A stretch of 64,000 nucleotides of DNA from G963666945 sp963666945 (GTDB lineage Bacteria; Bacteroidota; Bacteroidia; Bacteroidales; Marinifilaceae): positions 62,001-126,000 of the forward strand of contig CAXXRT010000016.1 of NCBI GenBank assembly GCA_963666945.2, read 5' to 3'. Under the pieces are notes generated by a model. It did not search any database and was not told the origin of the DNA. It saw only the letters and a program-made list of their open reading frames with translations. Of this stretch, positions 47,298 through 58,065 are shown piece after piece; positions within the stretch are counted from its first letter, which is position 1, and every line of letters begins with the position of its first letter. The translations under genes and the position numbers were made by a program.

Positions 47298-49604
47298 CTA
47301 ATTAGTCTTACGCTTAAACCAAATATAACAACCAGAAAATATTAATAACAAAGGTATAATCCATATAAATAATATCTTTACAAAAATACTATACTCGTAT
47401 CCAAGACTAATATCATCATCAATTGTTCTTGGTCTTCTTGTATCTATTGGATAAGCACCATAACTCATCCATTCAAAGATTCCTGGAATAATTTCCATAT
47501 TTTTTGCACCAATCTTGTTACGCGCACGAGCTAACTCCCCGTTACTAATAAAATCACTATCTCCAAATATCATTATACGTTGTTCTTTATTTGCCTTTTT
47601 ACGGCTTAATGCGAGTGCAGCAACATAAGATTTCTCAACTTCTCCAATATTTGGATTCAATAATGTAGGCTCTTCTAAAAAATCCTCTGTTTCTAATTCA
47701 TTCCAACTTAAAGAATCATTAGAAACTAAGAGAGGCATTATTTTAAAATCCCCGTTGTCTTTATAACTTAATCCTGCTGTTCCTGGTAAAGCAATTTTAT
47801 AGCCACGAGCAGCCGTCTGCTCTATACGATAAGAAAATTTTGTAGCTTCATCTGTAAAATTTCCAGCCAAAATATTAGGTGTTACATCCTCAATCTTTTG
47901 AACCAGATTTCCTTTCATAAGCTTAACACCAAATTGCTCAATAAAAGGATTCAATAAAGAGCGGCGCTCTGGCTCCCCTGCAATAATCATATTTCCTCCT
48001 TTGGAAATATAATTATTCAATTTTTCAATTTCCGAAGAATTAAGAGGCTCCCTTAAATCTGCTAAAACAAGAACAGAAATATCTTCCGGGATATCATTAT
48101 TTCCGGAGACAGAAACATTTACACCGTCAAAACCTTGATTAATCATTGAATTCCTATACGAACGATTATTCACAAAAGAACTATAATCCCTACTTCTGTT
48201 ACGATTGATTGTTCGTTCTCCATGACCGGTTAAAAAACCTATTTTTGGAGATTCAACAATAAAACGTTTAAATGCTGCTGTAATCTCTGACTCACGAGGA
48301 TGCTTCCAATTATCTGAATAAATTCTAAGCCAGGAAGTCTGTCCGTTTTCTCTTACCAACTGTCTAACAAACTTATTACCTTCAGGTTTTAAATCAATAA
48401 TTTCACGTATTTCTTCAGAAGATAAAAATGTATCAAAGTCCAGATCATATATTTCTGCCACTTTCTTGGCCATATCTTCCTCTGATAAGTTAGGATATTT
48501 ATTATACAAATATGGATTATGCACCTTATCATAGTAATATACATACTTCATTTTAATATCTGGCTTAAACCTTAAATATTGTTTAAATCTCCCTTGATCT
48601 CCCTTAATAGCTGCAGGTAAACCGTAAAAACAGTTATTATCCAGAACATTCACATAAGTGACTATTGTTAGGTCTCCATCCAGCTTACCTATTACATCCT
48701 GACTATTGGGAGTCAAAGTATTCGCTTGTGTATAGGAAGCATCGTGATACAGCATAAAAGAAGGTCTTATACTAAAATACCCCAATAAAATAGCAATAAA
48801 TAAAACACCACAATACCTCAAGGTATTGGAAATCTTAGAACGACATTTAACTTTTGAATCTAATTTTATAATACTAAATATTACAAATAAAGATATTACT
48901 ATTAAAAAATATAGTACATCTTCGCTACAAATTAGTCCTTTTATAAACTCATAAGCTCTTCCTGAAATTGACAACCAGTAAGTTATATCTCGAACAAATG
49001 CAATATCCTGTCCTACTCCTCCAATAAAATTTAAAACTGCCAAAACAGCTAAAGTACCCATGGCTGAAACTACCTGATATGATGTCAGACAAGACATAAA
49101 TAATCCAATTGCAGCATAAGAACATATTAATAAATATAAACCAAGCAAACCAGATAAAACCAGGGGTAAATCAAAATTATTAATAGTAGTTGCACTAAAA
49201 AAGACTGTTACTGCCAGAACTAAAATAAGAAGTAAGCAATAAATTAACATTGCAGTATACTTACCTAATATTATTTTTACATTTGAAATAGGTGAAGAAA
49301 ACAACAATTTTATTGAACCACTTTTTAACTCCCTACTTACAAGTCCCATGGTTAATAAAGGCATATATAAAAATAAAACACTCTGCATTTTAGTAAATAA
49401 TCCCAGACCTAACCCACCTGTAAAAATACCATTTGTTATATCCCATAGAGGGTATCCCAAGGACTTTGATTTTAACTGAGAACAAAAAAAATCTGAAAAC
49501 GCTAAATTAGCCTGGAATGCAAATATAACCAACACAAGCCAAGCTACAGGAGAATAAAATAATGTAAATAACTCCGTTTTAGCTATTCTATATATAGTTT
49601 TCAT
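47298..49604 (-). CDS. GldF-GldG-like fused ABC exporter permease (unit 3, copy E)
   Basis: 768 aa, same length and order as copy B (25565-27871). Membrane part: SPVAWLVLVIFAFQ, MPLLTMGLVSRELKSGSIKLLFSSPIS, LICSYAAIGLFMSCLTSYQVVSAMG. GldG-like part: GFLTGHGERTINRNRSRD, SVLVLADLREPLNSSEIEKL, YISKGGNMIIAGEPERRS, IMIFGDSDFISNGELARAR. C-terminal DDISLGYEYSIFVKILFIWIIPLLLIFSGCYIWF closely matches copy B. Gene starts 14 bp after the stop of its ATPase gene. Probably forms a heterodimer with copy D. Confidence 0.88.
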   Translation of the reverse strand: MKTIYRIAKTELFTLFYSPVAWLVLVIFAFQANLAFSDFFCSQLKSKSLGYPLWDITNGIFTGGLGLGLFTKMQSVLFLYMPLLTMGLVSRELKSGSIKLLFSSPISNVKIILGKYTAMLIYCLLLILVLAVTVFFSATTINNFDLPLVLSGLLGLYLLICSYAAIGLFMSCLTSYQVVSAMGTLAVLAVLNFIGGVGQDIAFVRDITYWLSISGRAYEFIKGLICSEDVLYFLIVISLFVIFSIIKLDSKVKCRSKISNTLRYCGVLFIAILLGYFSIRPSFMLYHDASYTQANTLTPNSQDVIGKLDGDLTIVTYVNVLDNNCFYGLPAAIKGDQGRFKQYLRFKPDIKMKYVYYYDKVHNPYLYNKYPNLSEEDMAKKVAEIYDLDFDTFLSSEEIREIIDLKPEGNKFVRQLVRENGQTSWLRIYSDNWKHPRESEITAAFKRFIVESPKIGFLTGHGERTINRNRSRDYSSFVNNRSYRNSMINQGFDGVNVSVSGNNDIPEDISVLVLADLREPLNSSEIEKLNNYISKGGNMIIAGEPERRSLLNPFIEQFGVKLMKGNLVQKIEDVTPNILAGNFTDEATKFSYRIEQTAARGYKIALPGTAGLSYKDNGDFKIMPLLVSNDSLSWNELETEDFLEEPTLLNPNIGEVEKSYVAALALSRKKANKEQRIMIFGDSDFISNGELARARNKIGAKNMEIIPGIFEWMSYGAYPIDTRRPRTIDDDISLGYEYSIFVKILFIWIIPLLLIFSGCYIWFKRKTN

Positions 49605-49618
49605 AAATTTCCTAATTT

Positions 49619-50557
49619 TTAATTTTGCTTATACTTTGACAACTTAGCAAATATGGTTTCCAGTGAAACTTTCTCCATATTTATTTCTTTAAGTCTCCAA
49701 CCATTTGCAACACTTAACTCTACTAATCTTTCCGCTAAATCATTAGTTGAACTATACTTAAGTCTAAACTTATTATCCCCCATAACATCAACGTTAACAA
49801 CCTCTTTTATAGATTCCAATTCCTCTATTGCTGGAGGGGCCATAAAAGAAGCCTGCAAAGTATTTGGTTCTATATAATGGTTAAATGAATCCATTGTTCC
49901 ATCAAATACCAAACGCCCGGATTCAATCATCTTAATATGATCACATGTGTTCTCTACTTCCGACAATATATGAGTAGAGAAAATTACTAAACGTTCCTCA
50001 GCTATATCATTAATTAAATTACGGATTTCCAATATTTGATTTGGGTCAAGACCATTTGTAGGTTCATCCATTACAACAAATTTGGGATTATGAAGAATTG
50101 ATTGAGCAATACCAACTCTCTGCTGAAATCCTCCCGACAAATTACGAATTACTCGTTTCCTAAAATGTGTAATGCCACATCTGTCCATTGCAGCTTCAAC
50201 AGATGACTTTACTTTCTTACTATCAACTAAACGCAAATGAGCACAATGAGTTAAATACTCTTCTATAGTTAAATCAAAATGTAATGGAGGTTTCTGCGGT
50301 AAAAAACCTATACATTTTTTAGCCTCAACAGGATTTCCCCTCAAGTTTATTCCATTTATAAATATTTCCCCTTCTGTCTGATTCAAAACCCCGCACATAA
50401 TATTCATTGTTGTTGATTTACCAGCTCCATTTGAACCAACTAAACCTAATACACCTTTATCATTAAATTCAAAACTTAAATCTTTTATTGCCCACTGCTT
50501 ACCTCCATTATATGAATGTGATAAATTTTCTACTTTTATTATACTACTATTTTTCAT
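49619..50557 (-). CDS. ABC transporter ATP-binding protein, GldA-like (unit 3)
   Basis: 312 aa, nearly the twin of the unit-1 ATPase, with differences mainly in the C-terminal domain. Walker A GSNGAGKSTTMN, Q-loop GFLPQKPPLHFD, signature LSGGFQQRVGIAQ, Walker B FVVMDEPTNG, His switch IFSTHILSEVE. The gene follows the broken PKD-like lipoprotein gene and its terminator, just as the unit-1 ATPase follows the intact lipoprotein gene, so gene order is conserved between cassettes. It remains intact although the neighbouring SusCD genes are damaged. Confidence 0.93.
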   Translation of the reverse strand: MKNSSIIKVENLSHSYNGGKQWAIKDLSFEFNDKGVLGLVGSNGAGKSTTMNIMCGVLNQTEGEIFINGINLRGNPVEAKKCIGFLPQKPPLHFDLTIEEYLTHCAHLRLVDSKKVKSSVEAAMDRCGITHFRKRVIRNLSGGFQQRVGIAQSILHNPKFVVMDEPTNGLDPNQILEIRNLINDIAEERLVIFSTHILSEVENTCDHIKMIESGRLVFDGTMDSFNHYIEPNTLQASFMAPPAIEELESIKEVVNVDVMGDNKFRLKYSSTNDLAERLVELSVANGWRLKEINMEKVSLETIFAKLSKYKQN

Positions 50558-50736
50558 CAGATATAAATTAATGTTAACAAAAAAATAAATCAGGAATTAT
50601 TATACCAGAAAACTACTTCCAATACATTTATAATTATGCAAATAAAATAAGCTATTAAAAAATACAAGAATCCTCCTATAATGTTTATAGAAATAAACAT
50701 TTCATATTCTCAAAAACTAATTTATGTAAGTTAAGA

Positions 50737-50763
50737 AAGTTGGGGTAAAATACCCCCAACTTC
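50737..50763 (-). terminator. Hairpin after the cassette-2 lipoprotein gene
   Basis: AAGTTGGGG-TA / TA-CCCCAACTT arms pair strongly just past the stop at 50773. The T-tail is short. It probably separates the surface-protein operon from exporter unit 3. Confidence 0.65.
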
Positions 50764-50772
50764 TTTAAAAGA

Positions 50773-52321
50773 CTAATACTGCCACTTATAGTATTTCTTA
50801 TCAAGGATATCTACAATCTTTCCAAAATTATTTTTTGAAGTGTAAAGTAAATCCATCTTTAGCTCTCCCAAAAATTTATCAGAAATATCGTACAAAAGAA
50901 ACTCCCCTGTTTCGAAGCCTATGGCCAGTTTATCATTCAAATCCTTGTTGAATTGAATACAGGTTATCTTCTTATCTCCAAAATCAGCTATTAACACAGG
51001 CTCTGTTCTTGTTCCCCTGTCGAAAAGATAAAGTTCACTGTTATTTGAACCGGAAGAGATAAATACGTATTCCCTGTTTGGAAGAGGAACAATCATACTA
51101 TTCTCGTTAATTCTGGAATTAGGAATCTCATACTGCTTAATTGTTCCTACCAATGAAATATACTGATCCAAAGCAAATTCCTGAGCATAATATTTTTCTT
51201 CTCCTGGCTCCTTATAAACCGCAAAAAACGAGCCTTGGTAATAAGCTTTTGTAGATGCATACTTACAGCAAACAAATTTCTTATCTATATTGTTTAAGTT
51301 TATGATATCTTCCGGAATATTTCCTTTGATAACAGTCATTTCACAACTCTGGTCTCCATTATAGCTATCTCTTACCCCAAGAAAACGATTGTTTAATTTA
51401 TCATGTATTAAGAAAAATCTTGATTTAAATACTTTTGCAGGAATAATATCCCCGACCGATAAACCTCCCTGGAAATATGCAGGAACTTTTAGAAAATAGC
51501 CACTATGCATATCCTTGTCTGAACACTGCTTTCTTACAAACATTCTACCGTCATAATTCAATATATAACTAGATAAAGCACAATGGATCACATCAACCGG
51601 TTTAAAATCATCGGGCAGTGTTTGTCCAACAAATTCCTTTTCCAAACTAAACGCTTGTTTTAAATATGTTCCTTCCAGGTCAATAACTCCCTGACCTCCC
51701 TGCTGTAATACAGTAACCTCTGAATTAGAACAGCTCCAGTGAGAAGGCCAGTGTTCGTATAGCATAATGGGATTGGAACCTAATTCTTTTCCATCATTGC
51801 TATTTTTATAAGCATCTAAAAATTCCTTATAAACAATAACCTTTTCCTCTTGTCCGGTTCCCATATTTACCGTCTTGGTACTTGGTTGTACAAAACAAAT
51901 CCTTGACTTCCCATCCTTTTCAGCAAGAACCATCCAGCCAGTCTTATATTTTGAAGCAACAGACACACTCGCTTTCCAAAAATATTTTAAATCATTTAAT
52001 TTATTGTAAAACGGTCAAATACAATGTAAAAGAACCTGCTGTATCTGCTACATAAGAAAACTCTTTCTCATTAGAAATAACTTTCCCCCCATCAATTTTC
52101 CATGAAAATTTTAGCAAATCGTCAGATAAGCTATCTCCGCTAAATTTTAATACAGGAGAAAAAAGGACAGTATCACCTTCATTTATTCCATAACTATAAC
52201 CTATATTTTTTATAGTTATATTATTCAAATCTAAATAGCTATAGTTTCCCTTGTCTTCATAGCATCCAACTAATAAGGAAGCAATAAACAGCACTATTAT
52301 ATATATTTGTTTCATATTCAT
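50773..52321 (-). pseudogene. Broken PKD-like surface lipoprotein (cassette 2)
   Basis: Homologue of the gene at 29014-30603. The N-terminal part (lipobox LLVGCYEDKGNYSY, then the PKD-like sandwich) is in one frame and stops near 52001. The remainder (from SVASKYKTGWMVLAEKDGKSR, about 397 residues to WQY) is in another frame. The break maps near 52010-52020, next to a short T-run; one base change restores a continuous frame through KLNDLKYFWKASVSVASKY. Both pieces still match cassette 1 well. Either a recently inactivated gene or a local sequence error. Confidence 0.75.
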
Positions 52322-52325
52322 TATT

Positions 52326-53023
52326 TTATCCAATTACACTTACATTCATTTCAGAACCATCTTCTTCATAAACAGTACGTCCTTCTTCTTTTTCTTTTAT
52401 AAGATAATACTTAAAAATAATGGCATAACTTCTTATCTCGCTCTCATTACTGTCTGATAAATCTCCAACTTTTGTCACTTCCATAAAAAGTTTAAACTTT
52501 TTCTCCGAATATTCCCCAAGATAGAAATCTGTAACATCATCATCCCACCAGGAAGGTTTAGAAACCATATCAGAAAAAATAATATTGGCAAATCTAAACT
52601 CAAATGGACCCGCGAAAAAAGTTTTCATTCTCAACTATATTCAAAAAAAAGCTTTACTTCCTTAGTTTTTAATTCAACAGAATTTATCAGCTCTACATTT
52701 ACTGTGTCCTTTGACTTTCCATTTTTCAAAGACTAAGTTCTCCGGTAATTTAAAATATTTACTGTCAGCTGTTGTATATTGCTCGTTCACGGCTACTTTA
52801 TAACTCAAATCTCTATCTAAAGGCAATCCAGCAAGACTAACTTCTAAAGGAACAATAATTTTTTCTTTCCCCCGGAAAAAAGAAAAAAGATAAGGATACA
52901 CTGTCTGTCTTCAACGCTTTTAGAGAAATATATATATCTTCCTCCGGAATACTTTTCAATTTCCTCCTCTTGACAAGAAACTAAAAACAATAAACATATT
53001 ATAAATATCAAATACTTTTTCAT
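52326..53023 (-). pseudogene. Broken DUF4843-like surface lipoprotein (cassette 2)
   Basis: Starts at the ATG at 53023 (MKKYLIFIICLLFLVSCQEEE, a lipoprotein signal), overlapping the end of the SusD pseudogene. At least three frame changes follow: after YIYFS, around FFFFPGKEKIIVPLEV, and between the segments 52674-52901 and 52326-52634. The segments still read as family sequence (IIVPLEVSLAG, YFKLPENLVFEK, FSDMVSKPSWWDDDVTDFYLG), parallel to the intact gene at 30614-31291. Confidence 0.75.
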
Positions 53024-54541
53024 AATTCAAAAATTAGTTGTTTACAAGATTCCAAATCTGGAGTTGGAATAACAAAGTTCTGAGACATATCAAAAACATG
53101 ACCCTCTGAAAACGATATCCAAATTCAAACGCTTATAGAAATAGAACATCTGACCTTTCCCCAAATAAACTCTTTCTGATATTCAGATTTAATTTCTTTC
53201 ATAAAATTTTCTTTACTGCTAACATCAATAAGTTTTTTGGATCCTCTTCCATCTCTTGAGTTTTTTCACCGCCAGTCTTGCTTCCTCTTTATCAAAATCA
53301 TACATACATTCTGCATATATTAGAAGCATCTCGCTAAATCTTATCACAGGTATCATCTTATTGTTAAATTCACCGTATCGTCCATCGTTCTTAAAATATT
53401 TCTTTGATATAAAAGCATCACCAACCTTTTTCTCAATAATTCTTGCATATCTATAGTCCTTCTCTATATCATCAATTACTCCGGAACATTCAGTTCCACT
53501 TCAAATAATTCCTCTATATTATTTAATTCCAAAGTCCATAGGACCATTAGGTACCGCAACTCTCGTATAATTCAGACAACTTATCGTTATACAAAGCAAA
53601 TATCACATCGTCATAAAGCATTGGTTATTCCATCTCCAATATCATAAGTATTTGTAAACTTAAAATATTTTAGATCTATTAAATATTTTGCTTCTTTTAA
53701 GGCTTTATCCATATCGCCTTTTATATAGATAGACTCTGGCTTTTTAATGCTTTTATAGCATAATAGTTTAATCTGTAACCCCTGAAACTTAAAAAATCGC
53801 CCAGACCGTATGCAGTAGAATGTTCCAAACCTCATTTCTCTACGCTGCATTATTACGCTATTAATAGAATCAAATTTTATGCGTACACTGCTCTCTCCTA
53901 TTTCCAGGTCAGAAATTATTTTATCCAAAATGGTATTTATGTCCTTTTTTTCAGATATTATGGAAGGAAATTTCTCACTATAAGGAATACCTTCTTTGGA
54001 AGAGCCGGCAACAAAAGATGGGCCAAAAATCCTCAACAAATCAAAATGTAAAAATGCCCTCAAAGCATAAGCTTCACCTTTTACTAAATTAAACTCGTCC
54101 TCTTCCTTCTCCATCATTAAAAATCTCCCCACTGTCCTTCCTCTAAATGTTGAATTATATTATTTGCAGTTCGCTATCGCGTTATATGATTTTAGCCAGA
54201 TATCATGCTATACGTTGTTTTGCATAGCTGTTTTTATAATCATATTGATCTTCCTCTATTGTATAAAGATAGGCATAGTCATTACAAATTATACAAACTA
54301 TTTATAATCATAAGTCTGAGCCAGGACATCCATATAACCCCCATGTCAATTCCTTGCCGTACATCTCTTTAGTTGAAATGTTATATTATACACCCCCAAT
54401 AATGCATTTCTATATCCCTGAGAAGACTCAAACAGTTCGCTTTCTTCTCCTACCTGTCCCTGAGGTGTAACATCTAACCAATCCTGACAAGAAAATAAAA
54501 AGATTGGTATTAATACATATAAATATCTTTAATTTTTTCAT
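53020..54541 (-). pseudogene. Broken SusD/RagB-family lipoprotein (cassette 2)
   Basis: The original start is the ATG at 54541; already in the signal peptide the frame shifts before SCQDWLDVTPQGQ. Further breaks are scattered. A 173-residue piece (53611-54132) keeps the SusD helices (GEAYALRAFLHFDLLRIFGPS) and the tail reads EGHVFDMSQNFVIPTPD in yet another frame. Segment by segment it matches SusD of cassette 1 (31304-32773). Not translatable as it stands. Confidence 0.78.
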
Positions 54542-54551
54542 AACTTATATG

Positions 54552-57500
54552 TTAAAATTTTGATTTTATAGAAAAAATTAATTGTTCTGGCAAAAGGATA
54601 ACTTAGACCTCTTTTCCATTTTCATAGTACTAAAGCCTGAAAATATCGTTCGAAGAAATATCCAGTCTTAAAAGACTCATTCCCCAGCGTTTAATTAATT
54701 TAGTGTTAAAGTCATAACTTAATGTAGCAGAACTAAATGAAACATAATTACAATCCTGAACAAATCTCTCTGTTGGCCTTGTCATGTTAACATCCGCAAT
54801 GTCCTTTAAGCTTGTGAAATCACCTACATTCCTCCACCTGTCTGTTAAAATTCTTTTGTCAACATTATCAAGTAGTTATACTGGCATTCTCAACTTTGCT
54901 AACAAGAGTGGAATTATATTTTTGTGCACCGTACTCATACAAGAAAGAAGTAAACAATGTGAAATTCTTGTACTGAACATTAAAACCGAAAACTACCTTG
55001 TACTTTGGGCTCCATATTTCCAACTATACTTTGTTGATTCTGCATTCCACTCATACGACACACATCCATTCCCTGTTGATATATAGCTCCTTCCCTGTCA
55101 TGGGATCAATACCCAAAGATTTCATTGCGAAAACAGATGTCGTAGAGCCACCCTCTTCATACTTTCTTAACGGTTTTGTATACTTTAACATCGTAATACC
55201 TATAGTAGTAATCCTTATAATAGTCATTAACCTTCTCGTTATATGCTTTCAAAGATTCGGAAATTTTAAGAATCTGTATTTTTTATTATGAGCCACATTA
55301 CAGAACACAGAAAACAAAAGAATTTTTATTTTGCAAAACATTAAAACTCATTTTCGCCTCATAACCCTTATTCTCTATCTCCCCTATATATTATCTTTGT
55401 AAGAAATAAAACCCGAAGAACCCGGAATAGTTAAGTCTGTAATTAAATCTACAGTTTTTTTGTCATAATAAGAAACGTTAAAATACAACCTGTTTTTAAG
55501 CATAGTTGTTTCTAATCCTATATCGAATGTATTGGTCTTCTCCCACTTCAGATCCCTCGTTTCCTAAGGCCATTAAATACGCTCCCGCTCCATTTTTATA
55601 ACCAATAATTCTCTCTTCAATTTTATACATATTTGTTGCACAATAAGCTGGAAAGTTTAACTTTTCCTGTTTGTCCATATGAAGATCTATTATTTTTCAT
55701 TCTGCTAAAAAAATGACTGGTCCTTCATGAAGTCAAGATTTATGTATATTCATTTCCAACTCCACCCCGACCAGAATGGTGCAAACCTCTGTTGTTTGAT
55801 CCAAACTCTGATGAACCATCAACTCTACAAGAGGCATCAAACAAATAGATATCATTAAATGTATAGTTGACAACAGAAATAAATCCTAACAGTTTTGTCG
55901 TATTTTCATATTCAATTGGCTTCTCCACTATTTCCTTTGCATAATTCGGAGAACTTAGTTTACCAGATGGAAACCCTCTGAACAAAGAAGTGGTGTTTTC
56001 TGATTTCTGGTAACTTGATTCCAATCCTAAATTAAAATTAAAATTGTGCCCTCCTATCTTTCTGTTATATGCAGTAAAGACTCTACCATAGTACCTTACC
56101 TGATCTCCTCTGTCACGGCATAATTTACCTTTTAGGGAAATATCTTTCAATTCTTTGTTGCTCTTTATATTAGATCTTGGATCTAAAAATTCATCGGCCT
56201 TAGTATTTTTTAAAACAATGCTAAATTGACCTTTTATTTGCAGATAATCATTAACATACCAATTGATATTTAAATTATCCATAAATTCATAATATGATGA
56301 CTCATTGTAACTGTCCAAGGAAGCCTCATATAATGGATTCTCCTTGGGATTACCTGATTGCCAAAGTTTTAACTCTTTAAGGTATTTTCCGTCCTCATCT
56401 TTATATTCATCATATGGCAACTTATCCGTATACTGACTAAAAACACCATAAGGAGATTCCTGGGACCTCATATCTGTATAAGAAATTTGATTTCTTACCT
56501 GCAGTCTCTTATGGTTATAATCTAAAAAGAATCCCATGCCTTTTCTGTCCCTGAATGATTCTTTCATTACCCCATTATCATTGTTATATTGTAAATCAAA
56601 ACCAAATCTCAGACTTTTTTCCCCACCTTCTATGTATAAGCTATGCTTATGGTTTAAAGCAGTGCGCAAAGGTTTAGACAACCAGTATGTATCAACACCC
56701 TTACTTATCTGTGCAAGCTTCCCATAATAATCTCTTAAGCCATCAAATTCCAATCCTTTATCCGATGGATCATACAAACCCGCCAATCTTTCTGCCTCAA
56801 GCTTTTCTTCAGCATTCATCAAATTATAATCAGTCAAATCAGGATACACAACGCTACCTGTTATATTATATGAAATTGTCAATTCACCTGACTTAGGTGA
56901 CTCAGATGTAATAACCACAACCCCATTAGCAGCCCTGGAACCGTACATAGCTGTAGCAGCTGCATCTTTTAATATTGTTATGTTCTTTATTCTATTTATA
57001 TCGTAATCAAATACTTTTTCAATACTTACTTCAAATCCATCAAGAATAAATGTTGGTAAATTAGGATTACTTTTCATTGCAACTCTTGAAAAATTTGCTT
57101 CATCCAATTCCTTTGTACCTATACCTGATCTTCCACGTATATACATTTCTGGCAAAGCATTCGGGTTTGATCCCATATCATTATTTTCCTCTATTCTAAA
57201 TGATGGATCAAATGCTTGAAGGGCTTGAATAATACTTGTTTTTGAAGAATTTAATAATTCCTCTTTGCTCACAGTAACTGAGTTTCCTGTAAAACTCTCT
57301 TTATGAATATTTACATATCCTGTAATAACGACTTCCTCAAGTTTTTCTTTCTTTTCTGTCAGAATTACCTTTATTTCCTTACCTTCTATCACTTTTACTT
57401 CCTTGGTTTCCATTCCAATAAAACTAAAAACAAGAGCCGTTTTTTCTGTTACCTCAGGTAATTCAATTTTAAAAAGACCTTTATTATCTGTTGATATTCC

Positions 57501-57962
57501 AACGGTAGTTCCTTTAATGATAACTGAAACGCCGGGTAAAGGATTTCCTTTTGCATCAGTCACTTTACCCTTTATTAAAGTTTTCTGTGGCTTTGTAGTT
57601 TTTTCCTGATGATACACAAGCACAACATTATCCTCAAACCTATAATGTAGTGGCAAATCTTTAAGTACTATATCAAGAATTTCCTTAACCGTGGTGTTCT
57701 TGAACTTTGCATCAACCTTAAAAACTGACACATCCTCGTGATTGAACATGAAGTTATAACCTGTTTTTTCGTGGATGACAGAAAAAACTTTGTCCAGATT
57801 TACATCTTTTAATTGCATGTCTATTTTGGCATCCTGGGCGTTGACGGAGGCCTGTAATTGAAACATGCTAATAAGGATTGCAATACATACTAATTTCATC
57901 CTAATTACAATTTGATACAATCTTCTCTTGTGAAAAAGAAGATAGTTGTGCATTTTTTTCAT
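54552..57962 (-). pseudogene. SusC/RagA-family TonB-dependent transporter with frameshifted C-terminal third (cassette 2)
   Basis: The first 740 residues (57962-55740) are intact: signal region (VNAQ), STN domain (about 45-110, IDMQLKDVNLDKVFSVIHEKTG), CarboxypepD_reg (GKVTDAKGNPLPGVSVIIKG), plug (MYIRGRSG, ILKDAAATAMYGSRAANGVVVI) and the first barrel strands. After CRVDGSSEFGSNN the frame is lost by several one- or two-base indels in about 1.2 kb; the original end (YPFARTINFSIKSKF, stop at 54552) is still recognisable after correction of a T-run. A 740-residue product lacks the C-terminal barrel strands and cannot form a normal transporter, though its STN and plug regions could still be made. 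Confidence 0.8.
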
Positions 57963-57989
57963 AAATTTGTATTTGAAAGTTTAACATTC

Positions 57990-58047
57990 GATTCATCATG
58001 CCCGATGAATCTGTAAATAAGGAGAATGCGTCAACATTTTCCTTATT
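57990..58047 (-). terminator. Two hairpins between fecR and susC (cassette 2)
   Basis: GATTCATC / GATGAATC (57990-58011) and AATAAGGA-AATG / CATT-TCCTTATT (58016-58047) lie between the anti-sigma and SusC genes. A hairpin at the same place exists in cassette 1, suggesting conserved attenuation between regulator and transporter. Confidence 0.55.
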
Positions 58048-58065
58048 TTTTTTTCTTATCTGATA

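Noticed and set aside
54784..55291. Overlapping plus-strand frames in the SusC remnant (54784-55086, 54998-55291)
   Set aside because: They are antisense to recognisable, though frameshifted, SusC sequence; not independent genes.
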